DNA from: Lachnospiraceae bacterium
GTDB taxonomy: Bacteria > Bacillota > Clostridia > Lachnospirales > Lachnospiraceae
Direction of reading: 5' to 3'
Assembly (NCBI GenBank): GCA_014804445.1
Contig: JAAUZU010000024.1
Span: 38,150 to 96,440, forward strand
DNA: 58,291 nucleotides
The position numbers and the translations under genes were made by a program. Shown here piece after piece: positions 23,602 to 33,127 of this stretch. The notes below the pieces were generated by a model, which saw only the letters and a program-made list of their open reading frames with translations, searched no databases and was not told the origin of the DNA. Position 1 is the first letter of the stretch; every line of letters starts with the position of its first letter.

Positions 23602-24537
23602 GTGCGTAAGGAAAGAAACAAAACTGCGCCGGTAAAGAAGATAAAGCCGGCAAAGGTAAAGACAAAGGCGACCAAACGTCTGAGAAAACAGAAAATAGGC
23701 TCGGGGCTGTATCTGGCCCCCAGCTTTCTGGGGGTTATGATGTTTTACATCATACCCTTTGCCGTGATTATCTTTTATTCCATGGTGGATAATCCCATCA
23801 GCAAGAATTTTGTGCTGCTGGACAATTACAAGAGGGTAGCGCAGAATGCGGCTTTCAAGACGGCAGTCACCAATACCGCTGTGTTTTCGGCAATCGCGGT
23901 GCCCCTTGCCGTTGTGCTTTCCCTGATTCTTGCCATGGTGCTGGATACCAAGCTGCCTTTCAGGAGTCAGTTCAGAACCTTCTTTTTGAGCCCCATGATG
24001 GTGCCGGTGGCGTCCATCGTGCTGATATGGCAGGTGCTTTTCCACTATAACGGTGCAATCAATGAAGTGCTGTTGTCTTTGGGCGGCGGCAAGATTGACT
24101 GGATGAAATCCCAGTATTCGCAGATTGTCATTATCATTCTGTTTCTGTGGAAGAACCTTGGCTACAATATGATTCTGTTTATGGCGGCACTGGCGAGTAT
24201 CCCCAGAGATATTCTGGAGGTGGCGCGTCTGGAGAGTGCGACGCCTTTGCAGACATTTTTCTTTATTAAGTTAAGATATTTATCCTCCACAATACTGTTT
24301 GTGACGATTATGTCCCTGATAAACTCCTTCAAGGTTTTCAGGGAAATATACCTGCTCACGGGAGATCATCCTTATGATTCGATTTATATGCTGCAGCACT
24401 TTATGAACAATGCCTTTGCATCCCTTGATTACCAGAGGCTGTCGGCTGCGGCAATCATGATGTCGCTTGTTATGATTGTTATTATCGGCACACTGTTTCT
24501 TGTGGAAAATCACTTCGGAAAGGATGTGGAAGGATGA
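23602..24537 (+). CDS. Sugar-type ABC transporter permease 1 (MalF/UgpA-like)
   Basis: The protein has about 311 residues with a basic cytoplasmic N-terminus (KKIKPAKVKTKATKRLRKQK), then six predicted membrane segments beginning 'YLAPSFLGVMMFYIIPFAV'. The loop that contacts the ATPase reads 'EVARLESATPLQTFFFIKL', where the usual EAA..DGA has become EVA..ESA. The start is GTG 23602, with GGGAG 9 bases upstream; longer frames read back into solute-binding protein 4. It overlaps permease 2 by ATGA. No ATPase gene is nearby, so a shared MsmX-type ATPase is likely. Confidence 0.85.
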   Translation: MRKERNKTAPVKKIKPAKVKTKATKRLRKQKIGSGLYLAPSFLGVMMFYIIPFAVIIFYSMVDNPISKNFVLLDNYKRVAQNAAFKTAVTNTAVFSAIAVPLAVVLSLILAMVLDTKLPFRSQFRTFFLSPMMVPVASIVLIWQVLFHYNGAINEVLLSLGGGKIDWMKSQYSQIVIIILFLWKNLGYNMILFMAALASIPRDILEVARLESATPLQTFFFIKLRYLSSTILFVTIMSLINSFKVFREIYLLTGDHPYDSIYMLQHFMNNAFASLDYQRLSAAAIMMSLVMIVIIGTLFLVENHFGKDVEG

Positions 24538-25487
24538 GCGGAAACAGAAGAAAGCCGCAGCGCGAATTTTCGGCGCAGCGGGATAAAAATGCGGCGAAGC
24601 GGAAAAAGCGGATACATATGGTTAAAATCGCGCTTGCCACTCTGGTGGCGGCAGCCTTTGCCGTGTTGTTCCTAATGCCCATTATACTGACGATTACAAA
24701 TTCCTTTATGTCCTCTTCCGAGATATCCGCGAATTACGGTTCCGTGTTTGCGACAAATTCCCGGGGCGGCAAGGTATATATATCGGAAAAGGTAAACCTC
24801 AAATTCATACCGGATATGGTGTCTTTCAGCCAGTATATCACGGTTTTGTTTAAGAGTCCGCAATACCTGTTAAAGTTTTGGAACTCTGTTGTGCTGGTAG
24901 GACCTATTGTGTTTTTTCAGCTTCTGGTGGCGGCGCTTGCCTCCTATGGCTTTACAAGGTATAGGGGGCGGATTCGGGAGATTATCTTTTTCTCATACAT
25001 TATATTGATGCTGATGCCGTATCAGGTAACACTGGTACCCAACTATCTGGTGGCGGGCTGGTTTAAGACCCTGGATACTTACTGGGCAATCTGGCTGCCG
25101 GGCATTTTTTCACCATTCGCTGTGTTTTTGCTGACAAAGTTCATGCGGCGTATCCCGACGTCCGTGATAGAAGCGGCACAGATTGACGGTGCAGGCGAAT
25201 GGCAGATATTTAAGAGAGTCTGTATGCCTCTCTGTAAGGGCGCGATATGTTCGGCAGCGATTCTCGTATTCATCGACTACTGGAACATGGTGGAGCAGCC
25301 GCTGATTCTGCTTTCCGATGCGGAGAAGCATCCGCTTTCGGTATTCCTAAGCAAAATCAATTCAGGAGAAATCGGGCTTGCATTTGCGGTGGCGACCATC
25401 TATATGGTTCCCAGCTTGTTGGTTTTTCTATATGGAGAAGAATATCTGGTAGATGGAATTACCTATCAGGGTGGTATAAAAGGTTAA
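24534..25487 (+). CDS. Sugar-type ABC transporter permease 2 (MalG/UgpE-like)
   Basis: The 317-residue protein has a basic start, a first membrane segment near residue 30, and the classical cytoplasmic loop 'VIEAAQIDGAGEWQIFKRVCMPL' (split, about residues 212-234) that docks on the ATPase. The loop between the first two segments is longer than usual (about residues 55-110). Its start codon overlaps the stop of permease 1, so the two are translationally coupled. Confidence 0.88.
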   Translation: MSGNRRKPQREFSAQRDKNAAKRKKRIHMVKIALATLVAAAFAVLFLMPIILTITNSFMSSSEISANYGSVFATNSRGGKVYISEKVNLKFIPDMVSFSQYITVLFKSPQYLLKFWNSVVLVGPIVFFQLLVAALASYGFTRYRGRIREIIFFSYIILMLMPYQVTLVPNYLVAGWFKTLDTYWAIWLPGIFSPFAVFLLTKFMRRIPTSVIEAAQIDGAGEWQIFKRVCMPLCKGAICSAAILVFIDYWNMVEQPLILLSDAEKHPLSVFLSKINSGEIGLAFAVATIYMVPSLLVFLYGEEYLVDGITYQGGIKG

Positions 25488-25505
25488 GAGCCAAGGAGGA
25501 AGAAA

Positions 25506-27026
25506 ATGAACGAGAAAAAAGGCAAACGGAGAGAATGGGTCAAGACGGCCGCTATCGTATTCTTATCGGTACTGTTGGTGCTGACGTTTTTCTCCAATAC
25601 AATCATGAATTATTCTCTGCCGGAGGTTGCAGTTCAGTACATTACTTCCGGTACGATAACGGCAAAGGTCCGCGGCACGGGTACGGTGGAGAGCGGAGAT
25701 TTGTATGAGGTAAAGGCGACCGAGAGCCGTAAGGTACAGAGCGTGGCGGTCCGTGTGGGAGACCATGTGGAAATCGGAGACGTTATCTGCTATCTTGCCG
25801 ATGAGGAGAGTGAAGAGCTGAAGGCGGCAAGGGAAGCGTTAGAGCCGTTGTACGATTCACTGGAAGCGGCGCAGCAGGCGTACAATGCGGCAGTGCTCAC
25901 CGGAGATCTGAGCGTTGCGGCAATGCAGGGCGCGGGCAGTGCGGAATCTGCAGCCAGCTACAAGAATCGTCTGATTGCAGCGCAGTCTGTTGTGGAAAGC
26001 CTGGAACAGCAGTTAAAGGATACGGAACCTGCCTATAATGAGGCAAAGGAAGCCAAGGAAGCGGCCGATTTGGCGCTTGCGGATGTACAGAATGAGCTGA
26101 ATAACTTAAATACCTGGATACAATACAATCAAGAGACTGTCACCAGCGGCAATGCGGGATTGGCGGAGTTGAACAAGCAGAAGAACATCGTGCAGCAGTT
26201 GTATTATGATGCCCAGAACACGGCAAACCGCGCTGCGGCAGAGTTGTCAAAAATAGAGACGGAAAGAGGAAAAATTGAGGCGCAGCTTGCAGTTGCCAGA
26301 GCTGATGTGACGGCGCTTGCGGGCGAGATTAACACGGCGCTCCGTCTGAGTCAGTTAAACGACGCAGTGAAGGATGCAAGGGCGGCAATTGCAAAGCAGG
26401 AAGAGAAGATAGCGGAGCTGGAAGCAAAGGCGGTAGGCGCTACCATCAATGCCGAGATTGCAGGAACCATTGTCTCCATCAATGTTGTTGCCGGCGGTCA
26501 GACGACAAGCGGCGGAGAGTCCACGGTGGCGGTTATACAGCCGGAGGGCAAGGGCTTTACCTTGAGCTTCTCCGTCACGACAGAGCAGGCAAAGAGGATT
26601 TCCGTGGGCGACCCTGCAGAACTGGTAAACTCATGGTGGTACAGCAATGTGACGGCGACGGTTGCGTCCGTTAAACCGGATCCTTCCGACCCGTCGAGAA
26701 GTAAACTGGTGACTTGTAATCTGGACGGCGATTTGACGGCAGGGCAGACATTGAGCCTGCAGATTGGGCAGAGAAGCCAGAATTACGATATGATAGTACC
26801 GAACAGCGCTATCAGAGAGGATAACAATGGTAAATTCATTTTGGTTGTGGAGCCAAAGAGCAGTCCTCTCGGAACCAGATACTACGCAGTGAGATATGAT
26901 ATAGAGGTATTGGCTTCCGACGACACACAGTCAGCGATAAGCGGCGGTCTGTATGGTTACGAGTCCGTGATTACAACCTCCACAAAACCCGTAGAGGCGG
27001 GACAGCTTGTCAGACTGCCGGATTAA
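25506..27026 (+). CDS. HlyD-like membrane fusion / periplasmic adaptor-type protein
   Basis: The 506-residue protein has an N-terminal membrane helix (about residues 14-32), a first lipoyl-like half ('VRGTGTVESGDLYEVKATES', about residue 55), a long alpha-helical coiled-coil stretch (about 110-310, Ala/Glu/Gln-rich), the second lipoyl half ('AEIAGTIVSINVVAGGQT', about residue 316) and a beta-barrel region. Such adaptors normally partner with MacB-type or RND exporters. In a Gram-positive host they act on the outer face of the membrane. It sits between an importer permease pair and a MacB-like protein, an unusual place. AGGAGG lies upstream of the ATG. Confidence 0.8.
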   Translation: MNEKKGKRREWVKTAAIVFLSVLLVLTFFSNTIMNYSLPEVAVQYITSGTITAKVRGTGTVESGDLYEVKATESRKVQSVAVRVGDHVEIGDVICYLADEESEELKAAREALEPLYDSLEAAQQAYNAAVLTGDLSVAAMQGAGSAESAASYKNRLIAAQSVVESLEQQLKDTEPAYNEAKEAKEAADLALADVQNELNNLNTWIQYNQETVTSGNAGLAELNKQKNIVQQLYYDAQNTANRAAAELSKIETERGKIEAQLAVARADVTALAGEINTALRLSQLNDAVKDARAAIAKQEEKIAELEAKAVGATINAEIAGTIVSINVVAGGQTTSGGESTVAVIQPEGKGFTLSFSVTTEQAKRISVGDPAELVNSWWYSNVTATVASVKPDPSDPSRSKLVTCNLDGDLTAGQTLSLQIGQRSQNYDMIVPNSAIREDNNGKFILVVEPKSSPLGTRYYAVRYDIEVLASDDTQSAISGGLYGYESVITTSTKPVEAGQLVRLPD

Positions 27027-27039
27027 GGGAGGCACGTAA

Positions 27040-28227
27040 ATGTTAAAAAAATTCATGCAAAAGCTGACAGGCAGAAGTATCGTGCTTTTCGGAAGTGGGC
27101 TTGCGGCGTTGATTCTGGGGCTTGTGCTGGTCGGAATCGGCAGGCACAGGGCGGGCAGTCTGGATACGCAGGATATGGCTGCAAGGTGGTCGGCAAAGGG
27201 TGATGCGTCGCAGATTAGCTGTTTTTTCTCCAGAGAATCCGGCATGACTGCGGACAGCATTATCAATTTTGAACACGCACTGGATAAAGCATTGGAGGAA
27301 GCTTCCATTGTTTCGGAGTCGGAAAATGCAAATGCGCGTCTGTGGGCGGATGCCTACAGCGCCACGGGAAGGGTAGCGATACAGAGCAACCGCGCTTCCA
27401 TAGAAGTGCAGGCGGTTGGAATCGGCGGCGATTTCTTTCTGTTTCACCCGTTAAAGCTCCTGTCGGGTTCCTATTTCTCGGGCAATGATGTGATGAAGGA
27501 CTATGTTGTTCTGGACGAGGACGCCGCGTGGCAGCTCTTCGGTTCCAATGACATAGCGGGACAAATCGTCACGATAAGGGGGATTCCCCATATTGTGGCA
27601 GGCGTTATCGAGCGCGAGGAGGGAAGGCTTGCCAAGGCGGCGGGACTGGATTCTTCGGTAGCCTATGTTTCCTACGAGACCTTGAGCCGGTATGGAACCA
27701 ATTACGGGCTGAATACCTACGAGATTGTCATGCCCAATCCCGTGAGCGGATATGCAAAGCAGTATGTATCGGAGCATATCGGTGTCGCGGAAAATGAAGT
27801 GGAAATCGTAGAAAACAGCACACGGTATCGTGTTTCTTCCCTTTTTAAACTGCTGATGCAGTTTGGCACCCGTTCCATGAACGGCAAGGCGATTATTTAC
27901 CCCTACTGGGAAAATATTGCAAGGGGAAATGAAGATATACTGGGACTTTTGCTTGTCTTTGCGGTCATATTGTTTTTGTATCCCACAGTGCTGCTTCTGA
28001 TCGTGCTGATAAGAGCGTGGAAGCGCAGGACGTGGACGGCAAGGAGCGTGTGGCTGGCGATTAAGGATAAGCTGGAGCGGCTCAGAGAGCGTTGGTGGGC
28101 AGTGCAAAAGCGGTGGAAGGAAAAGACGCCAAAGGAGTCCAAGGCGCCAAAGAAGCCAAAGGAGCCCAAGGTCCCAAAGGTACCTAAGAAGCTGAAAGAG
28201 CCTAAAGCCCCGAAGGAGCCAAAATGA
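27040..28227 (+). CDS. Short MacB/FtsX-like extracellular-core protein with Lys/Pro tail
   Basis: The 395-residue protein has a first membrane helix (about residues 14-32), an extracellular domain like the MacB periplasmic core (~45-290; 'VVLDEDAAWQLFGSNDIAGQ' and 'VTIRGIPHIVAGVIEREEG' are typical), and a single second helix (about 302-327). The tail is highly basic, made of KEPK/KVPK units. Full MacB permeases have three helices after the core; here two are missing and there is no frame nearby that encodes them. No ATPase is linked. It could be a scaffold for the HlyD-like partner 13 bases upstream. Confidence 0.65.
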   Translation: MLKKFMQKLTGRSIVLFGSGLAALILGLVLVGIGRHRAGSLDTQDMAARWSAKGDASQISCFFSRESGMTADSIINFEHALDKALEEASIVSESENANARLWADAYSATGRVAIQSNRASIEVQAVGIGGDFFLFHPLKLLSGSYFSGNDVMKDYVVLDEDAAWQLFGSNDIAGQIVTIRGIPHIVAGVIEREEGRLAKAAGLDSSVAYVSYETLSRYGTNYGLNTYEIVMPNPVSGYAKQYVSEHIGVAENEVEIVENSTRYRVSSLFKLLMQFGTRSMNGKAIIYPYWENIARGNEDILGLLLVFAVILFLYPTVLLLIVLIRAWKRRTWTARSVWLAIKDKLERLRERWWAVQKRWKEKTPKESKAPKKPKEPKVPKVPKKLKEPKAPKEPK

Positions 28228-28238
28228 GGAGGAAGATT

Positions 28239-30695
28239 ATGAAAAAGTGGAAGAGGGCGTTATCCCTGCTGCTGGTGGCAGTCATGGCAATCGGTCTTGC
28301 CGGCTGCGGCGGCAGCAAGAACAATATTAACGCGAACGAGGAAGCCAAAAAGTATGTGTACCGTCTGAAGGATATCGATACGGGTTCCCTTTTTGACGAT
28401 GTGAATGTACAAGATGTGCTTTATGCCAATGGTAGAATTTATGCCCTGACAGGGGAGAGCTATTGGGAGGAGATGACGGGCTGGGTCATTAACCTTGTGT
28501 CCATGAATGAGGACGGCAGTGACATGCAGACCGTAGAGATTATGAGCACCCTGCGGGAAAATCCGGACTGGATGCAGTGGGAGGAGCCGGATGAGGGCGA
28601 TATGGATGGGGGAATTGCCGTTCCGCTTACATCCGATGTACCGGTGCCAAACGAGGAATCGGAGTCGGAAGAAGATGAGGATGATGTGGATATGCCCGTG
28701 GACACGGAGGAGCCTGAGTCTGAAGTGCGGGAGTATAGTGACACCTATATCAGCAGGACCAAGTTGACGGAAAACAATGTCTATCTGGTTGTAGAGAGTA
28801 ATTCTTATTCCATCGATGCGATGGGCAATTATATGTCCGGAGAAAGTACGCTTGTTATGTATATCTATGATTTAAATGGTGAAAAGCAGGGCGAGCTGAC
28901 CTTAAATGATGACCCGGATTCGTACATGTGGGTGCGCGAAATATGTGCGGACCAGAACGGTAATGCGGCGATTTGTCTTGATGAAGAGGTGTGGATATGT
29001 GATGTGACGGGAAAAGTCATTTCCAAAATACCCGTTGACACACAGTCATTCTATATGGAGACTGCGCTTATCGACAAAGAAGGATATTTGGATTTAATCT
29101 GTTACAATAATGAGTGGACAAAAATTACCGCCAAAAGATACAACATGCAGACAGGTGCAGCAGCGGAGGACATTGAACTGCCGGGCAGTCTGACTAATTT
29201 TGGTTTGCAGCCGGGCAGGAACTGGGACTTTTTTATGACCAATTCAAACGGTGTGTTTGGCTACAATATAGGAGATGAAGAAGCCACCCAGATTCTAAGC
29301 TATATCAATTCTGACATTGATAATTCCACAATCCGTTCGATTTATGAGATGGAGGAAGGAAAGCTGGCCGTTACCTACCGTGATGACGAGTGGAACATGC
29401 ATATGGCGGTGGGCACCTATATACCGCCTGAGGAGATTCCGGACAAACAGGCGATTATGATTGCCTGCTCCTATTTGAGCTGGGATATGCGCAGGAGAGT
29501 GGTTGCTTTCAACAAAGAAAGCGAGCTGTACCGTATCGTGGTAAACGATTATTCCATCTACAATACGCAGGAGGATTACAGCGCGGGTGTGACCAAGCTC
29601 AACAATGATATTATATCGGGGCAGGTTCCGGATATTCTGGTATTAAGCAGCGATATGCCTGTTGATTCCTATATTGCGAAGGGCTTGTTCGCGGATATCG
29701 GAAAGATGATAGAGGCGGATGAAGAGCTGAATCTGGAAGATTATATGGCAAACGTGTTTGATGCGTATTCCGTGAACGGTAAGCTTTACAGTATCATACC
29801 GGCATTCAATATATCCACTGTCATGGCAAAAACGGCTGATGTGGGCGAGACGCCGGGCTGGACGCTGGCGGATTTGAAGGCTTTGATGGAAGCGAGACCT
29901 GAGTCAGGTGCATTTGGCATGTCTACGACGAGAAGTGAAGTTTTGTGGCAGATCATGCGTTATTCCGGTTCCCGTTTTGTGGACAGGGAGAGCGGTAAAT
30001 GTCATTTTGACACGCAGGAGTTTATCGATATGCTGGAGTTTGTGGCGCAGTTCCCCGAGGAGTTTGACTGGGACAATGAGGGTGAGGACTTCTGGAAGGA
30101 TTACGATACGCAGTACAGAAGCGGCAAAACGCTTTTAATGCCTGTAACTATCGGCGATTTTAGCAGTTACCTTTACTGGGCGCACGGACAGTTTGGCGAG
30201 CCGGTGACGTTGATTGGTTTTCCGGCAGAGGAAGGAATCGGTGCCGTAATCAATGCGGAAAACCAGTATGTGATTTCAGCCAAATCCGCGAATAAGGAAG
30301 GCGCATGGGAGTTCCTTCGTTATTATCTGACAGAAGAGTATCAGAAGGGTGACGAGATGTATGGAATGCCGGTTCTCAGAGAAGCAGCCTTAGAAAAGCT
30401 GGAAAGGGCAAAGGAAAGACCTTACTGGGAGAATGAAGACGGAACAAAAGAGTATTACGACATGACTTACTGGATTGGGGATGAGAGGATTATCATAGAC
30501 CCGCTTTCCGATGAAGAGGCAGATGACCTGTTAGCCTATGTTGAATCCGTCACCATGTCAAATTACTATGATGAAAGCCTCTCCAACATTATCTCAGAGG
30601 AGGCGGATGCCTTCTTTAAGGGAGATAAGACGGCGGAAGAGGTTGCAAAAATTATCCAGAGCCGTGCACAGGTTTACATCAACGAGAGCAGATAG
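28239..30695 (+). CDS. Solute-binding lipoprotein 5 with acidic insert
   Basis: The 818-residue protein starts at ATG 28239 behind GAGGAGGA; an in-frame ATG at 28224 overlaps the MacB-like stop. The lipobox is 'LAGC'. The N-terminal half (to about residue 400) has propeller-like strand units and a strongly acidic segment ('EESESEEDEDD', about residues 137-165) absent from the other four. The family 1 binding domain begins near residue 405 ('IMIACSYLSWDMRRRVVAF') and ends 'FFKGDKTAEEVAKIIQSR'. Its last 22 bases overlap the metallopeptidase gene on the other strand. Confidence 0.85.
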   Translation: MKKWKRALSLLLVAVMAIGLAGCGGSKNNINANEEAKKYVYRLKDIDTGSLFDDVNVQDVLYANGRIYALTGESYWEEMTGWVINLVSMNEDGSDMQTVEIMSTLRENPDWMQWEEPDEGDMDGGIAVPLTSDVPVPNEESESEEDEDDVDMPVDTEEPESEVREYSDTYISRTKLTENNVYLVVESNSYSIDAMGNYMSGESTLVMYIYDLNGEKQGELTLNDDPDSYMWVREICADQNGNAAICLDEEVWICDVTGKVISKIPVDTQSFYMETALIDKEGYLDLICYNNEWTKITAKRYNMQTGAAAEDIELPGSLTNFGLQPGRNWDFFMTNSNGVFGYNIGDEEATQILSYINSDIDNSTIRSIYEMEEGKLAVTYRDDEWNMHMAVGTYIPPEEIPDKQAIMIACSYLSWDMRRRVVAFNKESELYRIVVNDYSIYNTQEDYSAGVTKLNNDIISGQVPDILVLSSDMPVDSYIAKGLFADIGKMIEADEELNLEDYMANVFDAYSVNGKLYSIIPAFNISTVMAKTADVGETPGWTLADLKALMEARPESGAFGMSTTRSEVLWQIMRYSGSRFVDRESGKCHFDTQEFIDMLEFVAQFPEEFDWDNEGEDFWKDYDTQYRSGKTLLMPVTIGDFSSYLYWAHGQFGEPVTLIGFPAEEGIGAVINAENQYVISAKSANKEGAWEFLRYYLTEEYQKGDEMYGMPVLREAALEKLERAKERPYWENEDGTKEYYDMTYWIGDERIIIDPLSDEEADDLLAYVESVTMSNYYDESLSNIISEEADAFFKGDKTAEEVAKIIQSRAQVYINESR

Positions 30696-31315
30696 TGCGC
30701 TTCGGTCAGTTCGTGACCGTGCTCGCGAAGCCAGCGCCTGTGGACAGCGTAGTCGGGCATAACGCCTGCAACCTTTTTCCAAAAGGCGTCGGAGTGGTTC
30801 ATATGTGTTAAATGGCAAAGCTCGTGGACAATGACATAGTCAATGACCGCGGGCGGCGCCATCATAAGACGGTAATTAAAAGACAGAGTACCCGTTTGGG
30901 AGCAGCTTCCCCAACGGGTTTTCTGATTTCTGATGGAAATTTTGGCATAATAGCCGCCCGTCAGCCGCTGCAGCTCGGCACAGCGCCTTGGGAAATACGC
31001 TTTCGCAGCGTTCAGAAAGCGTTTTTTCAGGATTTCGGCCTGCTTCTGTTCGGCAGGGGAGAGTGCCCGCTCTGCATTGTCCGCAAGGCGGGAGAGCAGT
31101 TTTTCATGGTTTACGCGTATCCATTCCCGCTTTTCCTCGATAAAGCGCTGCGCGGAAGCGAGGCTTGTATAAAAGGGGACGCGCACATGTACCGTGGCGT
31201 CCTCCTTTATTTGGAGACTTAAGCTTTTTCTGTTTGAAAAATGGATTGTGCAGGGGAGCATGCAGTCCTCGTCTGCAAAATACAGATTATAAATACTGTC
31301 TTTTTTCTCTTTCAT
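30674..31315 (-). CDS. YgjP-like (SprT/DUF45) zinc metallopeptidase
   Basis: The 213-residue protein has the DUF45/YgjP layout: N-terminal strands, 'TRWGSCSQTGTLSFNYRLMMAP' (read in two parts, about residue 133), and the zinc motif 'VIVHELCHLTHMNHS' (HExxH-like HELCH, about residue 164), with a third ligand expected in the helix after it. The family is found as a neighbour of many systems and its substrate is unknown. It follows the ABC exporter pair by 29 bases on the same strand and is probably the last gene of that operon. Confidence 0.85.
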   Translation of the reverse strand: MKEKKDSIYNLYFADEDCMLPCTIHFSNRKSLSLQIKEDATVHVRVPFYTSLASAQRFIEEKREWIRVNHEKLLSRLADNAERALSPAEQKQAEILKKRFLNAAKAYFPRRCAELQRLTGGYYAKISIRNQKTRWGSCSQTGTLSFNYRLMMAPPAVIDYVIVHELCHLTHMNHSDAFWKKVAGVMPDYAVHRRWLREHGHELTEAHYLLSLM

Positions 31316-31344
31316 GGAAAAGCCTTTCTTTTATCAGCGCTTCT

Positions 31345-33123
31345 CTAGATGGCAAACTGCGCCATATATAGGTCGTAGTAAGCGCCTTTCTTTGCAATTA
31401 ACTCTGCAGCAGTTCCCTGCTCCAAAATCCCGCCCTTGTCGATGACGAAAATACGGTCCGCCTTCTGAATGGTGGAGAGGCGGTGCGCAATGACGAAGGA
31501 AGTTCTGCCGGCAAGCAGGGTTTCAATGCCCTTCTGCACCAGAAGCTCCGTCTGTGTGTCAATGCTCGAGGTTGCCTCGTCCAGTATCAGGATGCGGGGC
31601 ATGGAGACGAAGGTGCGCGCAAAGGCGAGAAGCTGTTTCTGGCCGATGGAGAGTCCGCCGCCGCGCTCGGTGAGAACGGTGTCATAGCCCTTTTCCAGCT
31701 TTGTGATAAAGCTGTGGGCGCCCACTGCCTTTGCAGCGGCCTCAATCTCCTCGTCCGTGGCGTCGAGTCTGCCGTATCGGATATTTTCCTTGACGGTGCC
31801 GGAAAAGAGGAAATTGTCCTGTGTCATAATGCCCATATTGCTGCGCAGACTTTCCAGCGTTACGTCGCGCACATCGGTCCCGTCAATCCGCACATGCCCG
31901 TCTGTCACGTCGTAGAAACGGCTGATCAGGTTGACGATTGTGGTCTTGCCCGCGCCGGTAGGTCCTACAAGCGCAATGGTTTCGCCGGGCGTAATATTGA
32001 AGTTTACATGTTCAAGCACCTTGATATCCGGCGCGTCTGTGTAGGCAAAAGTAACATCTTCGAAGGAAACCCCGCCGGTGATGTCAGAGAGCGTTTCCGC
32101 CTCCGCTTTGTCTGTGATGGCGGGAGGGGTGTCCAGCACCTCAAAAACACGGTCCGCGGCAGCAATGTTGGTAATAATCTGATTGTAGAAGCTGCTCAGG
32201 TTGGCGATGGGGTTCCAGAACATATTAATATAGTAGCCAAAGGCAATCAGCAGACCCGCCGATACGTTATCGATGCCAAGCACCACGATGCCGATGTAGT
32301 AGAGCGCAATCGTACTCACACCCCAGCAGATATCGATAAGGGGACCGAATGCATCGTTTAGGCGGACGGCGCTTCTAAATGCGTTAAAATGCTCCGCAAC
32401 CAGTTCGTGGAAGGTTTTCTTTGTCTCCTCCTCGGCAGTAAAGCTCTGGATAATGCGGATGCCGGAGATGTCCTCATGGATAAAAGCGTTGAGATTGGAG
32501 GATTTTTTCCGGAAAGAGCGCCAGCGCTTGTGGGAAAAGGTAGTGATTAAGGTAAGGCCGATAATCAGCACCGGAAGCGTGGAAAGGCTTGCCAGTGCCA
32601 AAAGCGGGCTTTTCACCACCATAATTACCACAACGGCGCATATGGTAATAAAGTCGGGTATCAGCGTGGTAACGCTGTTGTTCAGCACTTCCTTTAAGGA
32701 ATTGATATCTCCGATGATGCGGGAGAGTATCTTGCCGGTGGGGCGGCTGTCAAAAAAGTGAAAGTCGAGGGTCTGGATATGGGTGTACAGCTCCTGCCGT
32801 ATGGTGAGCAGCACACTGTTGCAGACCTTTGCCATAACGTACATACGCAGTTTTACCAGCGCTATCATGACGACATTCAAAACCACGGCAAAGAGAATGA
32901 GGAAGACCAGCCCCCTGTAATTGCCCTTTGCAATATAGTCATCGATGGCGGATTCTATGATAAGCGGGTTGACAAGGGAAACCAGCACACAGTATGCCAT
33001 GATGAAGAGAACACCGACAATTTCTTTTTTATAATGAAGAAGATAGGAGAAGAGCCGAAGCAGCGTCTGCAGCTTACCGGTCTCCACTGTCTTCTCATCG
33101 TCTTTAAACGAGTTGATGGGCAT
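31345..33123 (-). CDS. ABC exporter subunit 2 (heterodimeric, consensus Walker B, degenerate signature)
   Basis: The 592-residue half-exporter has six membrane segments in residues ~30-330 and an ATPase domain with Walker A 'GPTGAGKTT', signature 'LSIGQKQLLAFAR' and Walker B 'ILILDEATSSID'. The signature has Ile in place of the second Gly (LSGGQ), while the catalytic Glu is intact. Its partner (33128-34885) has the reverse pattern, as in heterodimeric drug exporters of the BmrCD/LmrCD/TM287-288 type with one degenerate ATP site. Only 4 bases separate the two genes. Confidence 0.92.
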   Translation of the reverse strand: MPINSFKDDEKTVETGKLQTLLRLFSYLLHYKKEIVGVLFIMAYCVLVSLVNPLIIESAIDDYIAKGNYRGLVFLILFAVVLNVVMIALVKLRMYVMAKVCNSVLLTIRQELYTHIQTLDFHFFDSRPTGKILSRIIGDINSLKEVLNNSVTTLIPDFITICAVVVIMVVKSPLLALASLSTLPVLIIGLTLITTFSHKRWRSFRKKSSNLNAFIHEDISGIRIIQSFTAEEETKKTFHELVAEHFNAFRSAVRLNDAFGPLIDICWGVSTIALYYIGIVVLGIDNVSAGLLIAFGYYINMFWNPIANLSSFYNQIITNIAAADRVFEVLDTPPAITDKAEAETLSDITGGVSFEDVTFAYTDAPDIKVLEHVNFNITPGETIALVGPTGAGKTTIVNLISRFYDVTDGHVRIDGTDVRDVTLESLRSNMGIMTQDNFLFSGTVKENIRYGRLDATDEEIEAAAKAVGAHSFITKLEKGYDTVLTERGGGLSIGQKQLLAFARTFVSMPRILILDEATSSIDTQTELLVQKGIETLLAGRTSFVIAHRLSTIQKADRIFVIDKGGILEQGTAAELIAKKGAYYDLYMAQFAI

Positions 33124-33127
33124 GGAT

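Noticed and set aside
27040..28227. Frameshift as the cause of the short MacB-like protein
   Set aside because: No other frame downstream encodes the missing helices; the next gene begins at once with its own ribosome site.
31483..32361. Long open frame on the plus strand
   Set aside because: It is antisense to the ATPase part of the ABC exporter subunit, whose motifs are clear; no ribosome site.
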